The translations under genes and the position numbers were made by a program. A model generated the notes under the pieces. The model did no database searches. It had not been told where the DNA came from and worked only from the letters and a program-made list of their open reading frames with translations. Of a stretch of 64,000 bases of DNA, positions 51,181 through 58,928 are shown piece after piece (the first letter of the stretch is position 1; each line of letters opens with the position of its first letter). The stretch is from an uncultured Bacilli bacterium (GTDB lineage Bacteria > Bacillota_I > Bacilli_A > RF39 > UBA660). Where the stretch lies: positions 16,735 through 80,734 of the forward strand of contig CAKOLH010000003.1 in the NCBI GenBank assembly GCA_934096105.1, in the 5' to 3' direction.

Positions 51181-52944
51181 TTAATTATTATTAAGATACC
51201 AAGTCTTATTAATATCACAATTTTGACTTAAAGGAGTTGGATTAGGCTTATCAAGTATAGCAATCGTAGGAAGTTTAAAAGCTGTACCAAACATAATACA
51301 AGTACCAGGATGTAATGTCTTAATCTTATTAGTTAAAGTAACATCAGCACTAGAAATAATATCCTTAATAAATTGCAAATCTCTAGGATGGAACATCTTA
51401 AATACTAAGAAATTACTACATTGTGATATCGTAGTTTCAGATAGTTCAGAAGGTCTTTGTGAAACAATTCCAAGTAGTAAACCATACTTTCTACCTTCTT
51501 TAGTAATTCTCTCAAATATATTATAACCAAGAATACCAACATCACTATCATTCTGTACATATCTATGAGCCTCTTCAAGTACAATATGAAATGGCATCGT
51601 AGCCCTTTGATTTAAAGATACAATATAATCAAACAAAAGTTTAGAATAAATTTTAACTAAGTTCTTAGCAAATCTATCATCAACATAATTAATATTAAAA
51701 TTAACAATCTGTGCCTTTCTACCATTATTACAAGTAAGAAGTAAATTAATATATCCCTCTCTATTAACATAACCATTATAATCAAAATATCTAGAATAAT
51801 CACTATTCATAAGATTATTAAATCTAACTTTAAGAGCATTAGCTAGTTCAAATGCCGTATCACTATTAAGAGCCCCCTCAGATATAAGAGCAAACTCTAA
51901 AGCCGTACTAAAATCTTTCATAGAATACATAAATTCACCATTAGGTAAAGAAAGTTCAAAGTTATCTAGACATAAACTCTCTAAATACTCAATAACAAGT
52001 TCAACATCCGCAAACTCTCCGCCTTGTTCTACAAATAAACACTGTCTAATAGATCTAGCCCATCCACCTTTTTCAAGTTTAACCTCAAGATTCAAATTAC
52101 TAGTACTAAACTTAGTAAGAATAGATACAACCTTATTTCTTATCATACTAGGAGCCTTACCAGAAAACAATACATCAAGTAGACATCTAGCAATAATATC
52201 ATTCTTCTGATTAATAACTTCATTCTCATCCCTAGAAAAATAACTAACTAACTTCAAAGCCTTTTCCACTATTGGAATCTGTTCTTTAGAGGTAACACCC
52301 ATAAGTAAACATAAATCATCTACTCCTAAAAGCCAAAAAGGATAAGTAAGTATTTCAAACTCCGTACTATTTAAATCCGTAGTATATACTTTATAATTAA
52401 TATTTTCATTAACTTCATGTATTCTCGAGAAGGCTCTTTGATATTCACCATAAGCATCAAATAAGAAAATATTAGAATAAAACGGAAGAGTCTTACACTG
52501 ATAGAAGATTCCCTGTAGTATCTTAGCAACCGAATAAGATTTACCACTACCAGAATTACCTAGTATAGCAAAATGATTAGAAAAGAAATTACCAACATCT
52601 AGTTTAATATCATAATCAGGATATATATAAGATTTACCAAGTTTAATAGTATTCGTAGCATCACTATTTAAAACTACATCCAAAGTAGCATTATCAATTA
52701 TGTAGCAGACAGCCTTAAAAGAAGGTTTAGAAATATCTCCATATAAAAACTTACCATCTTTAATTTCACCAACCAAAATAGCCTGCATAATACCATTACC
52801 AATCGCAGTAACTTCTCCAATACTAGTAATATTTTCATCTTTAAAAGTAACATTCTTACCTATTAAACCATCAAAGTCATAGACATTAACCTCTAATTTA
52901 ACAGATACAACATTTTCATTAATAGCAATAATCTTCCCTAACAT
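51181..52944 (-). CDS. HerA-like DNA translocase/ATPase
   Basis: 587 residues: N-terminal HAS barrel (about 1-110), Walker A AILGNSGSGKSYSVAKILQ (near 134), Walker B-like PFHIVLEEAHRYV (near 455), then GRKYGLLLGIVSQRPSELSETTISQCSNFLVF and a C-terminal HPGTCIMFGTAF. These are HerA/FtsK-superfamily translocase features. The usual partner nuclease NurA is not adjacent, nor a Sir2 or other defence effector. Function alone unknown. It is transcribed by itself on the minus strand. Confidence 0.85.
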   Translation of the reverse strand: MLGKIIAINENVVSVKLEVNVYDFDGLIGKNVTFKDENITSIGEVTAIGNGIMQAILVGEIKDGKFLYGDISKPSFKAVCYIIDNATLDVVLNSDATNTIKLGKSYIYPDYDIKLDVGNFFSNHFAILGNSGSGKSYSVAKILQGIFYQCKTLPFYSNIFLFDAYGEYQRAFSRIHEVNENINYKVYTTDLNSTEFEILTYPFWLLGVDDLCLLMGVTSKEQIPIVEKALKLVSYFSRDENEVINQKNDIIARCLLDVLFSGKAPSMIRNKVVSILTKFSTSNLNLEVKLEKGGWARSIRQCLFVEQGGEFADVELVIEYLESLCLDNFELSLPNGEFMYSMKDFSTALEFALISEGALNSDTAFELANALKVRFNNLMNSDYSRYFDYNGYVNREGYINLLLTCNNGRKAQIVNFNINYVDDRFAKNLVKIYSKLLFDYIVSLNQRATMPFHIVLEEAHRYVQNDSDVGILGYNIFERITKEGRKYGLLLGIVSQRPSELSETTISQCSNFLVFKMFHPRDLQFIKDIISSADVTLTNKIKTLHPGTCIMFGTAFKLPTIAILDKPNPTPLSQNCDINKTWYLNNN

Positions 52945-53056
52945 ATTCTTCTTCTCCTAGTATAATTTTATCACATAAGTACAAAAAAGTATATAATAAA
53001 ATTGCAAAAAAAATATACTTATGTTAATATAAGTATGTAGATAGGAAGTGTTTAAT

Positions 53057-53431
53057 ATGATATGTTTAAATTGTGGATGTAAATTAGATTTAGGAGCCAA
53101 ATTCTGTCCTCATTGTGGTAAAGAAACTCCATTAAATAATGAAAATAATGTTGGAAAGATAACTATAGTAAGAGAAAAGAAAATGTTAGGATTTGCTATA
53201 CCATTTGATGTATACATAGATGATACTAAGTTAGGTACATTATCTAATAATTCATCATTAACTACCAGTAGTACTTTAAGTATGCATGAAATAAAAATAA
53301 TAAGTACTGAAAAAGATGTAATTGAAAATATAGAGTTATCTGAAGATAAAAAAGAAGTAACAATAACTATAATACCAAAGATGGGTTTAATATCCGCTAA
53401 ACCATATATAAAAGAAATAAAATATAATTAA
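53057..53431 (+). CDS. Zinc-ribbon protein of unknown function
   Basis: 124 residues. N-terminal zinc ribbon CLNCGCKLDLGAKFCPHCG (CxxC...CxxC), then a beta-rich domain with DVYIDDTKLGTLSNN and HEIKIISTEKD, similar in style to small PEGA/carboxypeptidase-like beta domains. No membrane helix. ATG at 53057 follows GGAAGTG. Not assigned to a pathway. Other genes in this region also begin with zinc ribbons (57622, 58740). Confidence 0.65.
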   Translation: MICLNCGCKLDLGAKFCPHCGKETPLNNENNVGKITIVREKKMLGFAIPFDVYIDDTKLGTLSNNSSLTTSSTLSMHEIKIISTEKDVIENIELSEDKKEVTITIIPKMGLISAKPYIKEIKYN

Positions 53432-53441
53432 TTAATATTAT

Positions 53442-53495
53442 CACTCTAAGCCTGTAGTCTTAGAGTGTTATTTTTAGCCTATAGTCTAAAAATAA
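53442..53495 (+). repeat. Paired-hairpin repeat, copy 8
   Basis: Hairpin A: CACTCTAAG/CTTAGAGTG, perfect, loop CCTGTAGT. Hairpin B: TTATTTTTAG/CTAAAAATAA, perfect, loop CCTATAGT. The downstream flank ATCTATCATATATAAGCCAG matches those of copies 3 and 5. Confidence 0.9.
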
Positions 53496-53555
53496 AATCT
53501 ATCATATATAAGCCAGTTATATATACCTAAATAATAAAAAAATAAACAAAATCAC

Positions 53556-53584
53556 TTGTATAAGTATCAAAAATAATATATAAT
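53556..53584 (+). promoter_or_regulatory. metK promoter
   Basis: TTGTAT at 53556-53561, 17-bp spacer, TATAAT at 53579-53584; transcription should start just before the riboswitch. Confidence 0.65.
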
Positions 53585-53594
53585 ATAAATGTAT

Positions 53595-53718
53595 TTTATC
53601 AAGAATGAGGGAGAGAATTAGCTCTATGAACTCATACCAACCTGCATAAAGTAAGGTGGTACAGCTAATAACGATGAAAGAGAATAATGCTAGCTATAAA
53701 CTCTTTCAAGAGTTTTTT
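53595..53718 (+). promoter_or_regulatory. SAM riboswitch (SAM-I clan, P4-less) controlling metK
   Basis: The aptamer (53595-53679) has P1 TTTATC/GATGAAA, J1/2 AAGAA, P2 ATGAG/CTCAT, conserved TATGAA (53625-53630) and P3 TACC-AA-CC/GG-T-GGTA, all as in SAM-I. The P2 loop TTAGC pairs with GCTAA (53664-53668) as the pseudoknot. A canonical P4 is missing. GAAAGAG (53676-53682) can pair with CTCTTTC (53701-53707) to form an antiterminator; when SAM holds GATGAAA in P1, the terminator at 53698 forms. Expected to switch metK off at high SAM. Confidence 0.75.
53698..53718 (+). terminator. Riboswitch expression-platform terminator
   Basis: AAACTCT pairs with AGAGTTT around TTCA, followed by a T run; its 5' arm is shared with the antiterminator. 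Confidence 0.85.
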
Positions 53719-53750
53719 CTTTTTGATAAAAACAAAGAAGGAGTGATATA

Positions 53751-54845
53751 ATGAAAAAATATTTATTTACTAGTGAATCAGTAACTGAAGGACATCCAGA
53801 TAAAATATGTGATAAAATAAGTGATTACATTTTAGATGAAGCCTTAAGACAAGATAAAACTAGTAAAATGGCTGTTGAAGCCACAATCAAAGATGATTTA
53901 ATACTAATATATGGAGAAGCAAATACCAAGGCTAAACTAGATTATGAAAAATTAGCCAAAGAAGTACTAAAAGATATAGGTTATACCGAAGAATACCATG
54001 TAATAGTAAAAGTAGGTATGCAGTCTAAAGAAATAAATAAGGCTGTAGAAAAAGATACCATTATGGCAGGAGACCAAGGAATAATGTTTGGTTATGCCAC
54101 TAATGAAACCAAAGAATTAATGCCTATGCCAATAATGCTTGCCAATAAACTAGCTTATAATTTAACCAAGGTAAGAAAAGAAGATAAAGATAGTCCTTTA
54201 TTACCTGATGGTAAAACCGAAGTAACAGTAGAATATCAAAACGATATTCCCAAAAGAATAGATACTATAATTATAGCATCTCAGCATAAAAAAGAAGTAT
54301 CTAGTAAAGAGTTAAGAAAATATATAATAGAAAAAGTAATAAATAAAGTAGTGCCAAGTAATCTAATAGATGACAAAACAAACATTTTAATAAACACCAG
54401 TGGTAGCTTTACAGTAGGAGGTTCTTTTGGTGATAGCGGTACTACTGGTAGAAAAATAGTATGTGATACATACGGAGGAATGGGTAAAGTAGGTGGAGGA
54501 TGTTTTAGTAGTAAAGATCCCTCTAAAGTTGATAGAAGTGCAGCCTATTATGCTAGATATGTAGCTAAAAACATTGTTGCCCATAACTATGCTGATAAGT
54601 GCGAAATAGAACTAAGTTATGCTATAGGCAAAGCCTATCCAATATCATTATATATAAATACCTTTAATACAAATAAAGTACCCGAAGAAGAGATATATAA
54701 ATATGTAAATAACAATTTCAACTTAAGCGTAGATAATATCATAAAAGAATTAGATTTACAAAGACCAATCTATTATCCACTCGCAGCCTATGGTCATTTT
54801 GGAAGAACCGATATAGATTGTCCATGGGAAAAAGTACACAAATAA
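53751..54845 (+). CDS. metK: S-adenosylmethionine synthetase
   Basis: 364 residues. Motifs: SESVTEGHPDKICDKISD (methionine/ATP site), GDQGIMFGYA, the glycine loop GGSFGDSGTTGRKI and GGGCFSSKDPSKVDRSAAY. It makes SAM from methionine and ATP. The protein is shorter than the usual 385-400 residues, with brief loops and a compact C terminus (GHFGRTDIDCPWE). AAGGAGTGAT precedes the ATG. It is regulated by the SAM riboswitch upstream. Confidence 0.97.
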   Translation: MKKYLFTSESVTEGHPDKICDKISDYILDEALRQDKTSKMAVEATIKDDLILIYGEANTKAKLDYEKLAKEVLKDIGYTEEYHVIVKVGMQSKEINKAVEKDTIMAGDQGIMFGYATNETKELMPMPIMLANKLAYNLTKVRKEDKDSPLLPDGKTEVTVEYQNDIPKRIDTIIIASQHKKEVSSKELRKYIIEKVINKVVPSNLIDDKTNILINTSGSFTVGGSFGDSGTTGRKIVCDTYGGMGKVGGGCFSSKDPSKVDRSAAYYARYVAKNIVAHNYADKCEIELSYAIGKAYPISLYINTFNTNKVPEEEIYKYVNNNFNLSVDNIIKELDLQRPIYYPLAAYGHFGRTDIDCPWEKVHK

Positions 54846-54883
54846 TCACTATATTGTGCTATAATAAATATGGAAGTGATAAT

Positions 54884-56368
54884 TTGAAACAAAGAAGTAC
54901 CTTTTACAAGAAATTTAGTCTAGAAGAAGGAAATATCATTAAAGAATATTTCACCAATCTAAATAATAATATATCTCTAACACAAAAAGAAACCATAAAA
55001 ATAAATGAAGACTTTGAAAAAGCCATAGATTACTATTTAAAAAATGGCAAAACACTTGAAGAAACTCTTAAAATATTATCCATAGATAACCTTGGAGACA
55101 TTTATCAAAAAGAACCAGAAAACTGGTATCCATTAGATAGTGCCGCTAAAATATATCCATTATCAATGAGAGATAATCTTATGAGTGTCTATAGAGTATC
55201 ATGTTATTTAAAAGAAGATATTGTACCAGAGATATATCAAATAGCCCTATTATTCACTATGAAAAGATTTCCTACCTTTAGAACATCAGTAAGAAGAGGC
55301 TTCTTTTGGCATTATCTAGATGGAATAAAGAAAAGATTCCATATCCATGAAGAAAAAGAGTTACCATGTTCCTATATAAATGTATCAAACATAGGTAAAC
55401 AATCATTCAAAGCCCTATATTATAAAAATAGAATAAGTATAGAATGCTTTCATACTCTAACAGATGGAACAGGGGCTACTATATTTCTATCCACACTAGT
55501 GGCTACTTATTTAAATCTACTAAAAGGAATACAAGGTACCAATAATTATGTTTTAAATATAAATAATAAACCAGATGAAGAAGAGGCGAAAGACGAATTC
55601 AAAGGAAAAGTATCAAAAATAAAATCACAAAGTCTAATAGAGAAAAAAGCCCTTCAGATAGATGGCAGAAAATCAAGTGTTAGACCATCCCAAATATTAC
55701 AATTTGATATAGATCTAAATGATATATCAGAATTAGCCAAAGAAAAGGATGCCACAATAACAGAACTAATGTTAAGTATTTTATTTCTAACAATATCATA
55801 TTCAACATCAAAAAAAGGACTAATAAAAATACAAGTACCAGTAAATATGCGTAAATACTATCCTTCTAAAACATTAAGAAACTTCTCATTATATGTATCC
55901 ATAAATATTCCAAGAGAGGATGTAAAAGATTTAGATAGTACCTTACTTGAAGTACAAAGACAATTAAGAGAAAAAAATACTAAAGATAACTTAGATGAAT
56001 TATTAAAATATACCGATAATTTAATAAAGTATTTAAAATTCATTCCACTATTTATAAAAAGACCAGTAGCCAAATTAATATATGGTTATGCTGGTGATAA
56101 ATCTCAAACAACAGTATTATCCAATCTAGGTAATATAAAATTACCAAAAGAAATACAAAAAGAGGTAGAAAAGATGGACTTTGTCTTAGGAACCGCTATT
56201 ACAAATAGAGCCTCATTTTCTATCATAACATGTAATAATATTTTAACATTATCAATAAGTAAATTAACTACAAATACATCAGTAGAAAACAGTATATATA
56301 ACATATTAACTCAAAGCAATATCAAAGTAAAAGTATATGGAAGTGAAGACTATGAAAGTAGAAATTAA
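54884..56368 (+). CDS. Condensation-fold acyltransferase, alcohol acetyltransferase-like
   Basis: 494 residues. The catalytic HxxxDG motif is ECFHTLTDGTGATIF, as in the CoA-dependent acyltransferase (condensation/CAT) fold; VNMRKYYPSKTLRNFSLY and TVLSNLGNIKLP are further family landmarks. The start is TTG at 54884, correctly placed after GGAAGTGAT; earlier ATGs overlap metK. The next gene, a DUF6320-like membrane protein, overlaps its end by 17 nt, a common pairing. Acyl donor and acceptor are unknown; envelope lipid or glycan acylation is plausible. Confidence 0.75.
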   Translation: MKQRSTFYKKFSLEEGNIIKEYFTNLNNNISLTQKETIKINEDFEKAIDYYLKNGKTLEETLKILSIDNLGDIYQKEPENWYPLDSAAKIYPLSMRDNLMSVYRVSCYLKEDIVPEIYQIALLFTMKRFPTFRTSVRRGFFWHYLDGIKKRFHIHEEKELPCSYINVSNIGKQSFKALYYKNRISIECFHTLTDGTGATIFLSTLVATYLNLLKGIQGTNNYVLNINNKPDEEEAKDEFKGKVSKIKSQSLIEKKALQIDGRKSSVRPSQILQFDIDLNDISELAKEKDATITELMLSILFLTISYSTSKKGLIKIQVPVNMRKYYPSKTLRNFSLYVSINIPREDVKDLDSTLLEVQRQLREKNTKDNLDELLKYTDNLIKYLKFIPLFIKRPVAKLIYGYAGDKSQTTVLSNLGNIKLPKEIQKEVEKMDFVLGTAITNRASFSIITCNNILTLSISKLTTNTSVENSIYNILTQSNIKVKVYGSEDYESRN

Positions 56369-56924
56369 TTATCCAAAACTAAAAAAAGAAGTAAATAAAT
56401 TCTTAATATTTAGAAAGATAATGTTAATAATATTCCTAATATCAATAATAACCTGTACTATAGTAAACCTCTCACTAGGAGGTAAAAAATGGATGTTTTA
56501 TGTACTAGGAGGAGAAATAATATTCTATTTTGCTATATTAAATAAGCCATTAATAGATAATACTCTAATAAAAAGAATAACAATAGTAGTAATGATAGTA
56601 TGTGCCTATTTATATATGATCGATATCATTGAAGAAACTAGTTTCTCATACTTTGTAATTAATATAATTCTCTTTAGTATTATAATATTTCAGTTAATAA
56701 TATTTTTATCTGAGTTCAAATTACAAAGAAAGAAATTTATCCCATTATTCTTTACTGCTATTGGAGCCATAATATTTTGTATATTAGCTTTAACTAAAGT
56801 AGTAGAATTAAACTGGCCTATCATTGTTTTAGGAGGAGTAGGTGTATTAAGTTTAATAATTCTCTTAGTATTCTATCATAAAAGAGTAATTAAAGATTTA
56901 ACTAAGTACTTTAGCATAAAGTAG
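56352..56924 (+). CDS. Polytopic membrane protein, DUF6320-like
   Basis: 190 residues with about six membrane helices after a cytoplasmic N terminus (MKVEINYPKLKKEV). It overlaps the acyltransferase gene and is probably its partner. ATG at 56352 follows GGAAGTGA. The family label is from memory. No catalytic motif is evident. Confidence 0.65.
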   Translation: MKVEINYPKLKKEVNKFLIFRKIMLIIFLISIITCTIVNLSLGGKKWMFYVLGGEIIFYFAILNKPLIDNTLIKRITIVVMIVCAYLYMIDIIEETSFSYFVINIILFSIIIFQLIIFLSEFKLQRKKFIPLFFTAIGAIIFCILALTKVVELNWPIIVLGGVGVLSLIILLVFYHKRVIKDLTKYFSIK

Positions 56925-56954
56925 TAAAAGTTCGAACCCAAGGTTTCTCACTTA

Positions 56955-57008
56955 CTTTTGAAGCCTAGGGTCTTCAAAAGAATTTTAGAGCCTGTAGTCT
57001 CTAAAATT
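56955..57008 (+). repeat. Paired-hairpin repeat, copy 9
   Basis: Hairpin A: CTTTTGAAG/CTTCAAAAG, perfect, loop CCTAGGGT. Hairpin B: AATTTTAGAG/CTCTAAAATT, perfect 10 bp, loop CCTGTAGT. Just upstream (56931-56950) GTTCGAACCCAAGGTTTC looks like a decayed extra hairpin with loop CCCAAGGT. The downstream flank is almost identical to that of copy 10. Confidence 0.9.
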
Positions 57009-57024
57009 AAAATATTTATATAAG

Positions 57025-57050
57025 CTATAGATTTATGTCTATAGTTTTTT
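57025..57050 (+). terminator. Terminator-like hairpin downstream of copy 9
   Basis: CTATAGA pairs with TCTATAG around TTTATG, followed by six T. The same hairpin follows copy 10. Confidence 0.7.
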
Positions 57051-57079
57051 CTATTATAAATAAAAACTAGATAATTAAT

Positions 57080-57514
57080 CTATCTAGTTCTACCACATAA
57101 ATAATCCATAGAAATATTATATCTTTTACATATCTCATAAGCAAAAGCTGTAAGAATAGTCGTTTTACCACTTTCATAAGCACTAATTGTTGAATGGGTA
57201 GTATTAAGAATATTAGCAAGTTCTTCTTGTGTAATATTCTTTTCTTTTCTAAATTCTTTTAATTTTATTCCAATAATTTTTTTATCAATAACACTATTAA
57301 TAATATCATATTGTCTAACATTAGAAAGCCCAAGCACATAATCCATACTAACATTATAATAATTACACAAAGAATTCAAATGCTTTAAAGGAATAATCTT
57401 TGTACCATTTTCCCATAGCGAATAAGTCTGCTGGGTAATATTTAGTAATGCCGCAATATCCTTTTGTTTAAGACTAGAGTCTTCTCTTAATTCTATTAAT
57501 TTTTGAAAATTCAT
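57080..57514 (-). CDS. Double XRE-family helix-turn-helix regulator
   Basis: 144 residues with two tandem HTH_3 domains: LKQKDIAALLNITQQTYSLWENG (first) and ITQEELANILNTTHSTISAYESG (second), each followed by a tyrosine-rich YNVSMDYVLG or YNISMDYLCG segment. The two halves are clear internal duplicates. ATG at 57514 follows AGGTGT. It has no dedicated ligand domain. It is divergent from the zinc-ribbon metalloprotease gene, which it may control. Confidence 0.82.
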   Translation of the reverse strand: MNFQKLIELREDSSLKQKDIAALLNITQQTYSLWENGTKIIPLKHLNSLCNYYNVSMDYVLGLSNVRQYDIINSVIDKKIIGIKLKEFRKEKNITQEELANILNTTHSTISAYESGKTTILTAFAYEICKRYNISMDYLCGRTR

Positions 57515-57621
57515 ATCTAACACCTAATATAATTTTCCCATTAAAAATAAAAATATTATTCTTTTACAAACAAATACGACAAAATATGATATAATTAAAT
57601 AAAGTAGTAAAGGAGGTATTT

Positions 57622-58740
57622 ATGAAATGTATAAAGTGTAATGAAGAACTAGAAGTGGATGATAACTTTTGTCCCGCCTGTGGAGAACTAACACCTCATG
57701 GCTATTTATCCCTAAAAGACAATAAACTAAGATATAAAGAAAATAATATTGGTCCATTATTTACCTTAACTTCTATTATCATAATAAGTTTTATTGCCAT
57801 GACTCTAATAAGTGGTAAAGATATATTTAGACCATATATAGAATTACGAAAAGAAATATCTAGCTTAAAATATGGTTATAAAGTATCCATTATGAACACT
57901 AATAATAAATATACAAAAGTAACCTTAAGTACTAAAGAAGAAGCCATAAATTTAATAAAACAAGACATTATAAAACAATCTTGGAAATGTAAAAGAAATA
58001 TAAATGTATCACTAATCGAAAAAGAAATAAGTGAAAACTATAACATTCCTAGTGTAAGTTTGTGTGATGTTGATGAAGATGTATCAAACAAAATAAAAGA
58101 AGTAATAAGTACAACATACCAATTATTTCCTAATATTAAAGGTTACCTAACTAATATAACGATAACAAATGCACCAAGTAATGAAGACTATATAGCCTAT
58201 TTTAATCCCACTAATACCTTTATAAATAATAACTTAGATATAAATGAATATAACAAAGTAAACAAAACCGAAATTCTATTAAATAGTTATTATTTCTTAA
58301 ATAAAGATATTCTAAGTAAAGGATTAAAAGAAAACTGGTATCCCAATAATGCTAGTTATGAATCACTAATAGCCCATGAACTAGGACATTACATAACCTT
58401 TGTAACATTATTAAAACAAAATAATATTGATAACATAACACTAGTAACCAAAGATAATATAAATAATTATCAAAACATTCTAAATATCTTAAAAGAAGAA
58501 ACATATTCAAAAGAACTAGTTGAAGAAGCCATAGAGCGTTATAACAAAAAATATAATACCAATATCTCACTTGAAGACTTTACCAAAAGTATCTCTGGTT
58601 ATGCTAGTCAAAAAGTAAAAGAAAACGTAAATTATGACGAAGTAATCGCCGAAGCCGCTCATGACTATTACTTACATAGAGATTTATCTAGTACTAGTTC
58701 ATTAGAAATAATAAATATCTTAAAAGAGAGGTTACAATAA
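57622..58740 (+). CDS. Zinc-ribbon, membrane-anchored metalloprotease
   Basis: 372 residues. N-terminal zinc ribbon (CIKCNEELEVDDNFCPACG), one membrane helix (about 52-72), and an extracellular domain with the zincin motif IAHELGHYITF (HExxH, near 253) and a downstream DEVIAEAAHDYY Glu that may be the third ligand. AAAGGAGG precedes the ATG. The stop overlaps the start of a 58-residue zinc-ribbon protein. Substrate unknown. Confidence 0.75.
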   Translation: MKCIKCNEELEVDDNFCPACGELTPHGYLSLKDNKLRYKENNIGPLFTLTSIIIISFIAMTLISGKDIFRPYIELRKEISSLKYGYKVSIMNTNNKYTKVTLSTKEEAINLIKQDIIKQSWKCKRNINVSLIEKEISENYNIPSVSLCDVDEDVSNKIKEVISTTYQLFPNIKGYLTNITITNAPSNEDYIAYFNPTNTFINNNLDINEYNKVNKTEILLNSYYFLNKDILSKGLKENWYPNNASYESLIAHELGHYITFVTLLKQNNIDNITLVTKDNINNYQNILNILKEETYSKELVEEAIERYNKKYNTNISLEDFTKSISGYASQKVKENVNYDEVIAEAAHDYYLHRDLSSTSSLEIINILKERLQ

Positions 58741-58916
58741 TGAAAGAGTGCATAAATTGTAAAAAAGTCGTAAGAGATAGCGATAAGTATTGTCGTAATT
58801 GTGGAATAAGAGTATTAAAACCATATCAAAACACACTAATAAATATAACCAAAGTACTATTAATAATAATCTTAATAATAATGATAGTAATGTTTATTCT
58901 ATCATATCTAATATAA
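58740..58916 (+). CDS. 58-residue zinc-ribbon membrane protein
   Basis: MKECINCKKVVRDSDKYCRN then CG: a complete CxxC...CxxC zinc ribbon, followed by one Ile-rich membrane helix (about 36-58). Translation is coupled to the metalloprotease (TAATG overlap). It mirrors the N-terminal part of that protein (ribbon plus anchor) without the protease, like the C39/coiled-coil pair at 30.6-31.9 kb. Function unknown. Confidence 0.65.
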   Translation: MKECINCKKVVRDSDKYCRNCGIRVLKPYQNTLINITKVLLIIILIIMIVMFILSYLI

Positions 58917-58928
58917 AGGAGTAAAAAG

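Noticed and set aside
56930..56945. GTTCGAACC as a tRNA T-arm
   Set aside because: No surrounding cloverleaf arms; it is the flank or a decayed hairpin of repeat copy 9. No tRNA was recognised in the window.
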